In this document: positions 45,419 through 57,740 of the stretch, one piece after another
How positions within the stretch are numbered: the stretch's first letter is position 1
How the letters are laid out: every line of letters starts with the position of its first letter
Assembly (NCBI RefSeq): GCF_000426365.1
Contig: NZ_AUFF01000002.1
Location: 433,836 to 497,835, forward strand
Origin: Arenimonas composti TR7-09 = DSM 18010
Lineage (GTDB): Bacteria; Pseudomonadota; Gammaproteobacteria; Xanthomonadales; Xanthomonadaceae
Direction: 5' to 3'
DNA length: 64,000 nt
Program-made: the position numbers and the translations under genes
The notes under the pieces: generated by a model
The model's database searches: none
What the model was told of the DNA's origin: nothing
The model's input: the letters and a program-made list of their open reading frames with translations, nothing else

Positions 45419-45853
45419 ATGGATATGCGCAACGTGAACCAGATCCTCGCGGGAAAGCCGGGACGGCTCGTGACGGTGCCGACGGAGGCGCCGGTGCTCG
45501 AAGTGGTCCGCCTGATGGCCGAGCACCACATCGGCTCGGTGCTGGTGATGCAGGGCGACGCCCTGGCCGGCATCGCCACCGAACGCGACTACGCGCGCAA
45601 GGTGATCCTGCAGGGCCGCTCCTCGTCCGACACCCCGGTCAGCCTGATCATGTCCAGCCCGGTACTCACCGTCGGCCTGCACGACACCGCGCAGACCTGC
45701 ATGGCGCTGATGACCGAACGCCGCATCCGCCACCTGCCGGTGCTCGATGCCGGTCGCCTCGTCGGCATGGTCTCGATCGGCGACCTCGTGAAGGCGGTGA
45801 TCGAGGACCAGCAGCAGGAGATCGCGCAGCTCCAGCAGTACATCGCCGGCTGA
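45419..45853 (+). CDS. CBS-domain protein
   Basis: The 144-residue protein has two CBS domains: VPTEAPVLEVVRLMAEHHIG near residue 19 through TERDYARKV, and MSSPVLTVGLHDTAQTCMAL near 78 through VSIGDLVKAVI. Stand-alone two-CBS proteins bind adenine nucleotides and serve as energy or redox sensors, but the partner here is unknown. It begins 22 bases after the GT2 gene, so the two may share a transcript. It is followed immediately by REP elements. Confidence 0.88.
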   Translation: MDMRNVNQILAGKPGRLVTVPTEAPVLEVVRLMAEHHIGSVLVMQGDALAGIATERDYARKVILQGRSSSDTPVSLIMSSPVLTVGLHDTAQTCMALMTERRIRHLPVLDAGRLVGMVSIGDLVKAVIEDQQQEIAQLQQYIAG

Positions 45854-45867
45854 CCCTCCCCCTTCTC

Positions 45868-45966
45868 GTAGGAGCGGCTTCAGCCGCGATGCTCTTGTAG
45901 GAGCGGCTTCAGCCGCGATGCTCTTCTTTCCATCGGCAAAGCCATCGCGCCTGAAGGCGCTCCTAC
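45868..45966. repeat. REP cluster left of the RAYT gene (two direct, one inverted)
   Basis: Two 23-base REP units of subtype A (GTAGGAGCGGCTTCAGCCGC, then GAT) lie at 45868-45890 and 45897-45919. One inverted subtype B unit, with GCGCCTTCAGGCGC as its palindrome, lies at 45944-45966. The two subtypes differ by paired changes that keep the stem. The TAG stop of the RAYT gene is the conserved TAG of the inverted unit. Confidence 0.95.
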
Positions 45967-46484
45967 GGGCCAGCGCCGAGCATTCCGCGATCGAGCGAAT
46001 CCAGCCAGCCGGGCGCATCCGCCCAGCGGCAGTTCCAGAACGGATACTCGCCGAGCTCCTGCACCAGCCCGGCCCGCACCGGGTTCTGCAGCATGTAGCG
46101 CAGCGCATCGACCAGGTTCAGGTGCGCGCGCGCCGCGCGGTCGTGGAAGCCACGCTGCCAGAGTGGTCGCTTCCGGCCGAAGCGGCAGTTGAACTCGAAG
46201 GCCGTTCGCCCTTTCACCCGCCCGATCACATCCGACAGCGGGCGCTCGTCGGGCCGAATCAGGGCGTGCACGTGGTCAGGCATCAGGATCCAGGCGTCCA
46301 CCGTCGCGCCCGGCCAGCAGGCGACGTCATCCAGAAGCCGCGCCATCCAGCAGCCGGGCTCGAAGTCCGCGAAGACCCGCTCCCGGTTCGTGGTGACCCA
46401 GGTGACGAAGCAGGGCCGCTGCGGTTCGGAGAAGCGGCCGCGGCGCAGGGCCGAGGTACCGGGGCCGGGTGGGTAGCTGAGCAT
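45963..46484 (-). CDS. REP-associated tyrosine transposase (RAYT)
   Basis: The 173-residue protein is a single-domain Y1 HUH nuclease. The HUH motif lies in ILMPDHVHALI near residue 67, and the catalytic tyrosine is expected in ALRYMLQNPVRAGL near 132. RAYTs nick single-stranded REP palindromes and are thought to have spread them. The gene sits between REP clusters on both sides, with one subtype B unit overlapping its 3' end, which is the classic REP-RAYT arrangement. The length and both motifs appear intact, so it may be active. Confidence 0.93.
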   Translation of the reverse strand: MLSYPPGPGTSALRRGRFSEPQRPCFVTWVTTNRERVFADFEPGCWMARLLDDVACWPGATVDAWILMPDHVHALIRPDERPLSDVIGRVKGRTAFEFNCRFGRKRPLWQRGFHDRAARAHLNLVDALRYMLQNPVRAGLVQELGEYPFWNCRWADAPGWLDSLDRGMLGAGP

Positions 46485-46610
46485 GGCTCAGCTTTGCCGG
46501 TGTGGGTGCCTGCCGCCTATCGGAAGTCTGCCCGGAGTGCCGTAGGTAGGAGCGGCTTCAGCCGCGATGATTTTGATTCCGGGGTGAGAGCATCGCGCCT
46601 GAAGGCGCTC

Positions 46611-48278
<1,668 letters not shown>

Positions 48279-48325
48279 GGGGGCGGGGCCGCGCACGCGG
48301 CCAGGTCGGGTCCGGAAAACCGCGG

Positions 48326-48331
48326 ATTATA
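48326..48331 (-). promoter_or_regulatory. Consensus -10 hexamer upstream of prfC
   Basis: TATAAT on the - strand (48331-48326) lies about 48 bases before the prfC start. No good -35 hexamer is found at 16-18 bases upstream (AAGCCC), so the promoter may depend on an activator or a weak -35. Confidence 0.45.
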
Positions 48332-48433
48332 CCGGGCGGCGGTGGACGGGGCTTTCAGGGTCTTCGCCGCGGACACGCTCTCCGCGTTCCAGATCCGGGC
48401 GAATCCGCTCTGATCCGTTGTTGAACCGCGCTG

Positions 48434-49555
48434 TCAGCGGCCTGGGACAGCGGCGTAGTCGCAGGTGAGGGGCAGGGAGAGGGCCGCGGCGATGTCGCGC
48501 CAGGCGAAGGCGGCGACGCCCTCGTCGTTGTGGGCGGCGTAGAGCACGCCTTCGGGGAAGGCGCGGGTTCCGGCCGCCTGCAGCCAGATGCCGTCGGTCA
48601 TCGCCGCGTGGTCCCCGGCGAAACTGCCGACCAGGCGCAGGTCGCGGCGCTCGAAGACGCGGAACACCGTGCGGTCGGCGAACTGGTCGGTGGCGATCCA
48701 GTAGCCGCTGCCGTCGGGACAGGCCCACAGCGCCACGCCCTCGGCCTGCGCCTGGAAGTGGTCGCGCGGCACGTCGTGGCCGCTGTAGCGGCCATCCATG
48801 CGGTATTCGCGCAGGGTGGTGCCGACCCGCACGTCTTCCTCGGCGATCAGCAGGCGGTCGTGCGGCGGATCGCCGGCGATCGACTCGACCATCCGCAGCG
48901 CCCCCTTCTCGGTGGTGTCGCCGAAGCGCTGCACCAGGCGCGCCTGCGGCGCCGCACCGTCGAGGCGCACGTGGTAGCGCTTCACCCGCTCGGCGAGCTG
49001 GCGCATCGGCGGCAGCGTCTCGGTGCGGAAGTCGGCCATGAAGCTGTCGGTGACCAGCACCTCGAGCGTGCCCGGCGCCAGCTCGTGCAGCCACAGGCCG
49101 TAGGGGCTCTTCAGTTCGCGCTCGCCGAACACCGCCAGCGGCGCGAAGTCGGGCAGCGCCAGCACCTGCACGCGGTGATTGTCGCGTTCGACGACGAACA
49201 CCAGATCGGCGAACACCGCGATGCCGTTCGGCCGGTCGAAACGCCCGGGCGCGGTGCCCGGCCCGCCGACGGTGCGCAGCAACGCGCCGTCATCGCCGTC
49301 GTACACCACCAGGCTGTCGCTCTCCTTGCCGGTGGCGATCAGCCAGGTGTCGCCATCCGGCGTGCGCCAGGCGGCGACCGAATCGATCTCGTGGCCGGGC
49401 AGCGGCGCCGTCAGGAAGACCTCGGCGACCCGCGTCGCCGCCGCCGCGTGGTGCGGCTCCAGCCGGTTCGACCAGGAACCGGACAGGTCGGGGCGGGGCG
49501 GGGTGCCGGCGCAGGCGGCGAGGAACAGGGCGAGGAGGGGGAGGGCGCGGCGCAT
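48434..49555 (-). CDS. Phytase-like beta-propeller lipoprotein
   Basis: The 373-residue lipoprotein has the lipobox LLALFLAACAG (cysteine at residue 15). The body has repeated propeller-type blades: DSVAAWRTPDGDTWLIATGK near residue 58, RPNGIAVFADLVFVVERDN near 108 and AEGVALWACPDGSGYWIATD near 268. The C-terminal RAFPEGVLYAAHNDEG and FAWRDIAAAL resemble the closing blade of beta-propeller phytases. It may hydrolyse phosphate esters in the periplasm or outer membrane. NHL-type binding protein is the alternative. Confidence 0.75.
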   Translation of the reverse strand: MRRALPLLALFLAACAGTPPRPDLSGSWSNRLEPHHAAAATRVAEVFLTAPLPGHEIDSVAAWRTPDGDTWLIATGKESDSLVVYDGDDGALLRTVGGPGTAPGRFDRPNGIAVFADLVFVVERDNHRVQVLALPDFAPLAVFGERELKSPYGLWLHELAPGTLEVLVTDSFMADFRTETLPPMRQLAERVKRYHVRLDGAAPQARLVQRFGDTTEKGALRMVESIAGDPPHDRLLIAEEDVRVGTTLREYRMDGRYSGHDVPRDHFQAQAEGVALWACPDGSGYWIATDQFADRTVFRVFERRDLRLVGSFAGDHAAMTDGIWLQAAGTRAFPEGVLYAAHNDEGVAAFAWRDIAAALSLPLTCDYAAVPGR

Positions 49556-49582
49556 GCCGTGATTATGGAACAGCGGGACCCC

Positions 49583-50458
49583 TTACCTCCTGTCCAGCCT
49601 CAGCAGGCCCTGCGGCCCGATCATCCGGAACGGCACCGACTCCAGGCGCATGCCGACGTTGACCTGCACCGCGAAATGCAGGTGCGGGCCGCTGGAGAAG
49701 CCGGTGTTGCCGGTATAGCCGAGCACCTGGCCGAGCGTGACCTGCTGGCCCGGGCGCACGGTGACGCCGTTCTCGCGCAGGTGCGCGTACAGCGCCATGC
49801 TGCCGTCGTCGTGCAGCACGCGGACGAAGTTCGCGCGGCTGCGCAGCGAGGGGTCGACGCCGCCTTCGGAATGGCCGGCGCGGGTCTGCACGACGACGCC
49901 GGCGCGCGCCGCGAACACCGGCGTGCCCTCGGGCACGATCAGGTCGACGGCATAGCGGTTGCCGGGGTCGTCGTGGCTGAAGCCGCCGTGGAAGCCCTGG
50001 CCGAGCTCGACCCGCGACTCCTCGACCGGCAGCGAATAGACGACGTCGCGGGCGACCCGGTAGGGCTCGCCGGGAACCGCGCGCAGCTCGAGCCGCGGCG
50101 CACCGGCGCTCACCGGCACCTGCAGCAGGGTCAGCGACCGGTGCGCCGGCACCACCGCGCGTACCGGCAGCGGCTGGTCGCCGGCGGCGGTGCCGGTCAG
50201 CTCGACCTCGACCGGACCGGCACTGCGGTTCACCGCCGTCACCAGCAGCCGGTCGCCGCGGCGCAGCGTCTGCATTTCGGCGGTCTGCGCGCTGGCCGCG
50301 CCGGCTGCGAGCAGCGCCGCCGCCCCGCCCCCCTGTAGGAGCGCCTTCAGGCGCGAAAAGCATCGCGGCTGAAGCCGCTCCCACAGAGATCGCGGCTGAA
50401 GCCGCTCCAACAGGGGGAAGCATCGCGGCTGAAGCCGCTCCCACGGAAAGCGGGTCAT
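49583..50458 (-). CDS. M23-family peptidase with REP-derived N-terminus
   Basis: ATG 50458 overlaps the upstream stop (ATGA) and gives 291 residues. Residues 2-42 are translated REP units (ERLQPRC repeated three times, then SRLKALL). A hydrophobic stretch and signal-like AALLAAGAASAQT follow, then a beta-rich domain. The C-terminal M23 fold contains SHDDPGNRYAVDLIVPEGTP near residue 163, YAHLRENGVTV near 228 and GPHLHFAVQV near 262. The family's HxxxD is of the variant type (RYAVD) with a nearby SHDD. It probably cuts or binds peptidoglycan in the periplasm. A shorter start inside the REP region is possible. Confidence 0.82.
   Translation of the reverse strand: MTRFPWERLQPRCFPLLERLQPRSLWERLQPRCFSRLKALLQGGGAAALLAAGAASAQTAEMQTLRRGDRLLVTAVNRSAGPVEVELTGTAAGDQPLPVRAVVPAHRSLTLLQVPVSAGAPRLELRAVPGEPYRVARDVVYSLPVEESRVELGQGFHGGFSHDDPGNRYAVDLIVPEGTPVFAARAGVVVQTRAGHSEGGVDPSLRSRANFVRVLHDDGSMALYAHLRENGVTVRPGQQVTLGQVLGYTGNTGFSSGPHLHFAVQVNVGMRLESVPFRMIGPQGLLRLDRR
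50335..50444. repeat. REP cluster inside the M23 peptidase 5' end
   Basis: One direct subtype B unit (50335-50357) is followed by three inverted subtype A units at 50362-50384, 50389-50411 and 50422-50444. The A units are spaced 27 and 33 bases, both multiples of three. In the coding frame the usual REP codon TAG is TGG, TTG and TGG in the three copies, so the frame stays open. Confidence 0.93.
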
Positions 50459-52650
50459 GCGGCGGCCTCGTCGCGGCGGACGCCGAAGTAGTCGTCGATC
50501 GGCGTCGGCCGGTCGAACACGTAGCCCTGCGCGTAATCGACGCCGAGCGCCAGCAGGGCCTGCCGTTCGCGCTCGGTCTCGGTGCGTTCGGCGATGCTCT
50601 TCTTGTCGAGCACGTGGGCGATCTCGTTGATCGAGCGCACCACCGCCAGCGCCAGCGGCGACGAATCCATGTCGCGCACGAAGCTGCCGTCGATCTTGAA
50701 GTAGTCGACGTCGAGCGCGCGCAGGTAGTTGAACGAACAGAAGCCCGTGCCGAAGTCGTCGAGCGCGAAACGGCAGCCGAGCGCGCGCAGCTGGTTGATG
50801 AAGCGCTGCGCGCGCGCCAGGTCGCGCACGGCGCTGGTCTCGGTCAGCTCGAAGCACAGGCGGTCCGGCGGGAACGCGGTGCGGCGCAGGCGGTCGGTCA
50901 GGAAGCCGAGGAAGCCCTCGTCGCCGATCGCCTCGCCGCACAGGTTCACGCTGCACACCGCCACCGATGCCGCTTCCTTCGGATGCCGTTCGAGCCAGTC
51001 GAGCGTGCGCAGCACCACCTCGCGATCGATGCGGTTGCCGAGGTGGAAGCGCTCGGCGGCCGGCATGAACATGCCCGGCATCATCAGCTCGCCGCTGCGC
51101 GGGTCGCGCAGGCGCAGCAGGATCTCGAAATGGCGGCCGCCGTTGGCCTCCGGCCGCAGTGGCGCGATGCTCTGGCAGTACAGCTCCAGCGCGTCGTCCT
51201 CGAGCGCCTCACGGATGCGCACCACCCAGCGCATCGCCGCGGTACGGTCGAGCAGTTCGCCGCCGTCGACGCTGGCCAGGCACACCCGGTTGCCGCCCTG
51301 TTCCTTCGCGGTGAAGCAGGCCGCGTCGGCCTGCGAAAGCAGCTGGGCGAAATCGCCCTGGCCGGGCTGGAAGGCGATCAGGCCGGCGCTGGCGGTCGTC
51401 GCCAGCATCTGCCGGTCCCAGCCGCAGCGGTAGCCCTCGATCGCCCGCAGCATCGTGCGCAGGCGGTCCTCGGCGACCATCGCCGTGCAGTTGCGCAGCA
51501 GCAGCGCGAACTCGTCGCCGCCGGTGCGCGCCAGCAGGTCGTCGGGATGCCTGTGCGCCTGCAGCACCCCGGCGACGCCGCGGATCACCGCGTCGCCGGC
51601 GACGTGGCTGGCGGTGTCGTTGATCAGCTTGAAGTGGTCGAGGTCGACGTAGGCCAGGGCCATCGGCGCGGTCGTGCCGGCGACGTCGCGGCGCACCAGG
51701 TCCTCGAAGGCATTGCGGTTGTACAGGCCGGTCAACGGGTCGATCGTCGCGCGCTGGGTCAGCCGTTCGGCGGTGACCCGCTGCTGGTGCATCGCGAACG
51801 CCAGCATCATCGGCAGGGACGACACCACGATCAGGAAGGCGAGCAGGTTCAGGCCGTCACGCGCCTGCGTCGGCGCCGGATAGCCGGCGAGGCCGAAGCC
51901 GGCCATGCCGGCGATCAGCAGCATCGTCACCGCGATCGCCAGGCCGGTGTGCATCGGGCTGAAGCGGATCGCGCTCCAGACCAGCACGCCGAGCGGCAGC
52001 GCCACCAGGCCGAGCGCATAGGGGCCGCCGAGGCTGCCGCCCCAGGCCATCAGCAGGAAGCTGGCGACCAGCGCCACGTTCCACAGCAGCTTCTCGGATT
52101 CCGGGCCGTAAGCGCTGCCTTCCGGCGGCTGCAGCCGCGGATGGCCGCGGCCGAGCGCGAGCATCACCGCCGGCGCGACGCTGGTGACGCCGAGCAGGTC
52201 GCCGAGCAGCCAGCGGAAGGCCGATGCCGGCACCTGCGGCATCGTGATGATGCCGGCCTGCTGCATGCCGAAGGTGCCGACGCCGGCGCTGACCAGTGCC
52301 ATCGCCAGGCCGCCCGCGAGTGCGCGCAGTCCGAAGCGCACCGTCAGCGGATCGGTGACCGGCCCGCGCAGCACCAGCCACGCGCCGACGAGCACGCCGA
52401 CGAAGTTGCTCGTCAGCGACCAGAACAGGAAGGCCGGTGGTACCGGATCGAACAGCAGGTGCACCAGCAGGCCGCCGAGCGGCACGAACCAGGCCCAGCG
52501 CAGGCCGTAGCGCACGACGCCGGCGAGGGCGACGCCGGAGGCCGGCCAGAACAGCGCGACCTGTCCCGGCCCGTCGATCAGCAGGGTCGAGTAGCCGCCA
52601 CCGGCGACGTACAGCGCGACCAGCACGACGAAGACCGCGGCCCGGCGCAT
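50455..52650 (-). CDS. MASE1-like membrane GGDEF-EAL protein
   Basis: The 731-residue protein has about eight N-terminal transmembrane segments of MASE1 type (residues 1-300), a GGDEF domain and an EAL domain. The cyclase signature is RTGGDEFALLL near residue 378; the inhibitory site before it is HPDD rather than RxxD. The phosphodiesterase domain keeps SVNLCGEA, ELTETSA, LDDFGTGF, YFKIDGSF and QGYVF, while the EAL signature itself is EILLR. Both activities are possible; the balance cannot be judged from sequence. ATG 52650 follows a G-rich stretch. Confidence 0.9.
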   Translation of the reverse strand: MRRAAVFVVLVALYVAGGGYSTLLIDGPGQVALFWPASGVALAGVVRYGLRWAWFVPLGGLLVHLLFDPVPPAFLFWSLTSNFVGVLVGAWLVLRGPVTDPLTVRFGLRALAGGLAMALVSAGVGTFGMQQAGIITMPQVPASAFRWLLGDLLGVTSVAPAVMLALGRGHPRLQPPEGSAYGPESEKLLWNVALVASFLLMAWGGSLGGPYALGLVALPLGVLVWSAIRFSPMHTGLAIAVTMLLIAGMAGFGLAGYPAPTQARDGLNLLAFLIVVSSLPMMLAFAMHQQRVTAERLTQRATIDPLTGLYNRNAFEDLVRRDVAGTTAPMALAYVDLDHFKLINDTASHVAGDAVIRGVAGVLQAHRHPDDLLARTGGDEFALLLRNCTAMVAEDRLRTMLRAIEGYRCGWDRQMLATTASAGLIAFQPGQGDFAQLLSQADAACFTAKEQGGNRVCLASVDGGELLDRTAAMRWVVRIREALEDDALELYCQSIAPLRPEANGGRHFEILLRLRDPRSGELMMPGMFMPAAERFHLGNRIDREVVLRTLDWLERHPKEAASVAVCSVNLCGEAIGDEGFLGFLTDRLRRTAFPPDRLCFELTETSAVRDLARAQRFINQLRALGCRFALDDFGTGFCSFNYLRALDVDYFKIDGSFVRDMDSSPLALAVVRSINEIAHVLDKKSIAERTETERERQALLALGVDYAQGYVFDRPTPIDDYFGVRRDEAAA

Positions 52651-52736
52651 GCCCACCCCCTTTACCCCGACCCCAGCATACCCGCCGAGGGCAGGGTGGG
52701 CACCCCGGGAAGCGGGTAGGGGAGCCGAGAAAGACT

Positions 52737-52759
52737 GTAGGAGCGGCTTCAGCCGCGAT
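52737..52759. repeat. Single REP element, subtype A
   Basis: One direct 23-base unit (GTAGGAGCGGCTTCAGCCGC, then GAT) lies in the 116-base gap between two - strand c-di-GMP genes. Nothing else is recognised in that gap. Confidence 0.95.
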
Positions 52760-52766
52760 CCCAACC

Positions 52767-55700
52767 TCAACGCCGCCCCGGCCGCGACGTGACCAGCTCC
52801 ACTCGCCCCGCCACCACCAAGCCCGCCACATCCCCGCCCAGCGCCTGCATCAGCTGCGCCGCATCGGCACCGGCGGGAAAGCGGAACGCCGCCCAGCCGT
52901 CGCGGCCGTTCGCCTTGACGTGGTAGAGCGCGCGGTCGGCGACTTCGACCCACTGCTCCCAGCCGGGCGTGCCGCGGCTGTCGCGCAGGGTCGGTACCTC
53001 GACCAGGCCGACCGAGCAGGTCAGGTGCAGCGGCTCGGCGCCGCCGATGTCGAAGCGGTGGCCGGCGACGGCGGCGCGCAGGCGCTCGCCGATCACCGGC
53101 AGGTGCTGCGGCGGCAGCGGCCGGAACACCAGCAGGAATTCCTCGCCGCCCCAGCGCGCGACGTAGTCGCCACCACGCACCTGCTGGTTCAGCAGCTGCG
53201 CGACCTGCTGCAGCACGCGGTCGCCGGCGGCGTGGCCGTGGCGGTCGTTGATGGCCTTGAAGTGGTCGATGTCCAGCAGCGCGAACACCATCACCTCGTC
53301 GCGCGCGCCGGGGCGCAGCGCCTCGCGCGAGTAGAAGGCGAGGTCGGCCGGAATCTGGCTGGCGAGGTAGCGGCGGTTGCGCAGGCCGGTCAGCGGATCG
53401 CTCTGGCTGGCGTCCTCGAGCCGGTGGTTGACGGCTTCCAGCGCATCGGTGCGCTGCCGCACCAGCTGCTCCAGCGCCGCCCGCTGCCGGCGGTGCGCGC
53501 CGAGCTGCTGGCGCCAGCCGGCGTAGAGCACGGTCAGCACCAGCGCCACGATCAGCCCCTGGAACAGCCGCGTTTCGTGGAAATACGGCTGCACGGTGAA
53601 GCCGAGCTGGGCCGCGGCGGGGCTCCACAGGCCGGCGTTGTTGGCGCCGATCGCCTCGAACACGTAGTCGCCGGGGGGCAGGTTCGTGTAGTTCACCGTG
53701 CGCCGGTTGATGTCGTCGAGCGTGCGCCAGTCGGCGTCGTAGCCGACCAGCCGGTAGCGCAGGTCGGTGCTGCCGGGGTCCTGGAAACTGAGCACGGTGA
53801 ATTCGAAGCTGAGGTCGCGCTCGCCCTGTTCGAGGGTCCAGTCGGCGCTCGGATCGGCATCGCGCCACTGCTCGCCGACGCGCACGCGCTCGATCAGGGT
53901 GCGCGGCGCCACCGGGTTCCTGACGATGCCGGCGGTCGCCATCGCCACCAGGCCGTCGCGGGTCGGCAGCCACAGCTGGCCGCGGTCGAAGAAGCCCTTG
54001 GCATTGCCGGCGCCGTTGCAGCAGAAACCCTTCTGGCCCCCGTGGCGGTCGCCGCGTTCGTTGAGCACCATCTCGCCGGCGACGCGCTCGGCCTGGCCGG
54101 CGGCGACCGCGGTGAGGTCGGCGATCGGCACCCGGAAGATGCCGCGCATGCCGGCGACCCACAGGTAGTCGAGGTCGTCGGTGATGAAGAAGGCCGAATT
54201 CACCGGCAGGCCCTGTTCGCTGCCGAAGCCGGTCCAGCGCTCGCCGTCGAACAGGAAGATCTCCTCGCTCAGCGCCCCGATCACCAGGCGGCCGTCGGGC
54301 AGTTCGTGGATCGAGGTGACGTCGAGGTCGGGGCGCAGGCCGCTGTCGGTGCCGAGCGGCTGCAACTGCTCGCCGACGATTTCGTAGAGGCCGGTCTGGG
54401 TGCCCAGCAGCAGCCGCCCGGCGCGGGTCTGGTAGAGCAGGCGCGTGCGCGGGTCGCGCAGGCCTTCGGCGGCGCCGAACCCGCGCAGGCCGTCGCGGGT
54501 CAGCCGGTACAGGCCGCTGTTGGTCGCCAGCCACAGGGCACCGGCGCGGTCGCGCAGCATGCCGTTGATCTGCGCGGCGCGCAGCGGTGCGAGCTCCGGT
54601 GGCGCCTCCAGCGCGCGGCCGTTCCAGCGCACGACGCCGAGGCGGGTACCGATCCAGACGTGGTCGGCCTCGGGCAGCAGCGTGTAGGCGTTCGGGTGCG
54701 GCAGGTCCTCGCCACGCACGATCATCTCGAAGCGGCCGTTGCGCAGTTCGGCGAGGCCGTCGTTGGTGCCGACCCAGATGCGGCCGTCGCCGCCGCGCGC
54801 GACCGACCACAGGATCGGGTCCGCGAGGCCCTCGTGCTCGCTGTAGCGGCGGGTCCAGCCGTTCCAGACGCGGTTCAGGCCCTGCCAGTGGCTGCCGAAC
54901 CAGAGGTTGCCCTCGCGGTCCTCGAACACCGCGCGCACCGCCGACACCTGGCGGTCGCCGCTGATCACCTCGCGCACGCGTCCGGCGCGCAGCCGCACCA
55001 CGTCGCGCACCAGACCGACCCAGAGGTTGCCGTCGCGGTCCGCGTACAGCGCCTCGATCGGCGATTCCGACAGCGGCGCGCCGCCTTCATGGCGCGACCA
55101 GCGGGTGCCGTCGCGGAAGAACAGGCCGGCGCTGGTACCGGCCCAGACCCGGCCCTGGGTCTCGAGCAGGTGGGTCACGACGGTGTCGTCGTCGCCTTCC
55201 GGCAACGGCAGCACGTGCACCTGGCCGTCGGCGATGCGGAACACGCGGCCGCGGCTGCCCACCCAGAGCTCGTCGCCGCGCGCCATCAGCGAGCTGGCCG
55301 GCAACGGCAGCGGATGCGCGAGTTCGAGCGCGTCGTCGCGGATGCGCCAGACACCGTCCGGCGCGGCCACCATGATCTCGCCGGAAGGCATCGCCTGCAG
55401 GTCGCTGGTGTCGAGCAGCCGGTCCGGGTCGCCGTCGCGCAGCGGCACCGCGTGGAAGCCCCGGCTGTCGTGCACCGAGACGCCGCGGTAGGTGGCGATC
55501 CACAGCCGGTTGTCGTCGTCGGCATGCAGATCGTGGATCCAGATGCCGCGCAGCCCCGGTGCATTGTCCGGGTTGTGGACGACGAAGCGGATGCCGTCGA
55601 AACGCGCGAGCCCGGCCTGGGTGCCGACCCACAGGTAGCCCTGCCGGTCCTGCGCCAGCGACAGCGCCGAGATCTGCGGCAGCCCCTGTTCGATCGACCA

Positions 55701-55820
55701 GTTGTTGCGGACGTAGTGGTGGAAGGCCTTGTCCGGGTCCAGCGCCTGTGCCGCCGGGGCCAGCGCCAGCAGGAAGGACAGCAGCATGAGCGACAGGCGG
55801 GGCGTCGCGGTGCGGCGCAT
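52767..55820 (-). CDS. Two-component-regulator-propeller diguanylate cyclase
   Basis: The 1017-residue protein has a signal peptide (MLLSFLLALAPAAQA), then about fourteen regulator-propeller repeats forming a periplasmic sensor, each with the D-x-x-G-x-x-W-x-G pattern (DREGNLWFGSHWQG, GGDGRIWVGTNDG). A Y_Y_Y domain (LRYRLVGYDADWRTLDDINR), one membrane helix near residue 775 and a short coiled coil follow. The GGDEF domain has WGGEEFLLVF with an intact RGGD inhibitory site. ATG 55820 is preferred over an in-frame start 60 bases upstream because the signal peptide begins there. It should make c-di-GMP in response to an external ligand, perhaps a saccharide. Confidence 0.92.
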   Translation of the reverse strand: MRRTATPRLSLMLLSFLLALAPAAQALDPDKAFHHYVRNNWSIEQGLPQISALSLAQDRQGYLWVGTQAGLARFDGIRFVVHNPDNAPGLRGIWIHDLHADDDNRLWIATYRGVSVHDSRGFHAVPLRDGDPDRLLDTSDLQAMPSGEIMVAAPDGVWRIRDDALELAHPLPLPASSLMARGDELWVGSRGRVFRIADGQVHVLPLPEGDDDTVVTHLLETQGRVWAGTSAGLFFRDGTRWSRHEGGAPLSESPIEALYADRDGNLWVGLVRDVVRLRAGRVREVISGDRQVSAVRAVFEDREGNLWFGSHWQGLNRVWNGWTRRYSEHEGLADPILWSVARGGDGRIWVGTNDGLAELRNGRFEMIVRGEDLPHPNAYTLLPEADHVWIGTRLGVVRWNGRALEAPPELAPLRAAQINGMLRDRAGALWLATNSGLYRLTRDGLRGFGAAEGLRDPRTRLLYQTRAGRLLLGTQTGLYEIVGEQLQPLGTDSGLRPDLDVTSIHELPDGRLVIGALSEEIFLFDGERWTGFGSEQGLPVNSAFFITDDLDYLWVAGMRGIFRVPIADLTAVAAGQAERVAGEMVLNERGDRHGGQKGFCCNGAGNAKGFFDRGQLWLPTRDGLVAMATAGIVRNPVAPRTLIERVRVGEQWRDADPSADWTLEQGERDLSFEFTVLSFQDPGSTDLRYRLVGYDADWRTLDDINRRTVNYTNLPPGDYVFEAIGANNAGLWSPAAAQLGFTVQPYFHETRLFQGLIVALVLTVLYAGWRQQLGAHRRQRAALEQLVRQRTDALEAVNHRLEDASQSDPLTGLRNRRYLASQIPADLAFYSREALRPGARDEVMVFALLDIDHFKAINDRHGHAAGDRVLQQVAQLLNQQVRGGDYVARWGGEEFLLVFRPLPPQHLPVIGERLRAAVAGHRFDIGGAEPLHLTCSVGLVEVPTLRDSRGTPGWEQWVEVADRALYHVKANGRDGWAAFRFPAGADAAQLMQALGGDVAGLVVAGRVELVTSRPGRR

Positions 55821-55967
55821 GGCGGACACGTCCCAGGTCGACGATGGCACGACTATCGGATGACGCGGCAACGCAGGCAAGCGGAAAGGCGGCCAGCAAC
55901 TCGCGTCACATGCCGGGCCGTGGATGCGTCAAGACGATCCCGCGCTTTCGCAACCACAGGAGTCGAC

Positions 55968-56274
55968 ATGACACGACACGCAACCCGCAAGCACGCCATC
56001 GCGGCGACCGCCGGTACGCTGGCCCTCGCTTTCGCCCTGCCGGCGGCGGCGATCGACCCGTCGTACAGCGGGTCCTGGTACAACCCCCCGGAATCGGGCA
56101 GCGGCTTCAACCTCGAGATCTTCTCCCGCGACCGCGCGATCCTCTACTGGTACACCTACGACGACGCCGGCGAGCCGGTGTGGCTGTACTCCGAAGGCGT
56201 GATCGAGGGCGATCGAGATCATCGCCCGCGCCAACGAGGGTGGCACGCGGATGCTGCTGCGGCGCGAGTGAGCC

Positions 56275-56294
<20 letters not shown>
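55968..56294 (+). pseudogene. Frameshifted small exported protein gene
   Basis: The ATG at 55968 has AGGAG upstream. The product starts with a signal peptide (ending ALPAAA) and a recognisable domain, DPSYSGSWYNPPESGSGFNL, followed by LYWYTYDDAGEPVWLYSEG. After VIEGD the frame turns into arginine-rich nonsense and runs 20 bases into the sdaA gene on the other strand. The +1 frame from 56203 reads IEIIARANEGGTRMLLRRE and stops at 56269-56271, just before sdaA. GATCGAG is repeated at the joint (56201-56217). A 1- or 2-base indel is therefore likely; the intact gene would end at 56271. Confidence 0.7.
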
Positions 56295-57657
<1,363 letters not shown>

Positions 57658-57703
57658 GGCCGGGGGTTCCGTGCGAGGACCCGCATTCTACCCCCGCCCC
57701 CCT

Positions 57704-57726
57704 GTAGGAGCGGCTTCAGCCGCGAT
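57704..57726. repeat. Single REP element, subtype A
   Basis: One direct unit lies upstream of sdaA, between the divergently oriented sdaA and glutaredoxin-like genes. It is followed 14 bases later by half of a heptamer element. Confidence 0.95.
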
Positions 57727-57740
57727 GCTCCCCCCCTCGC

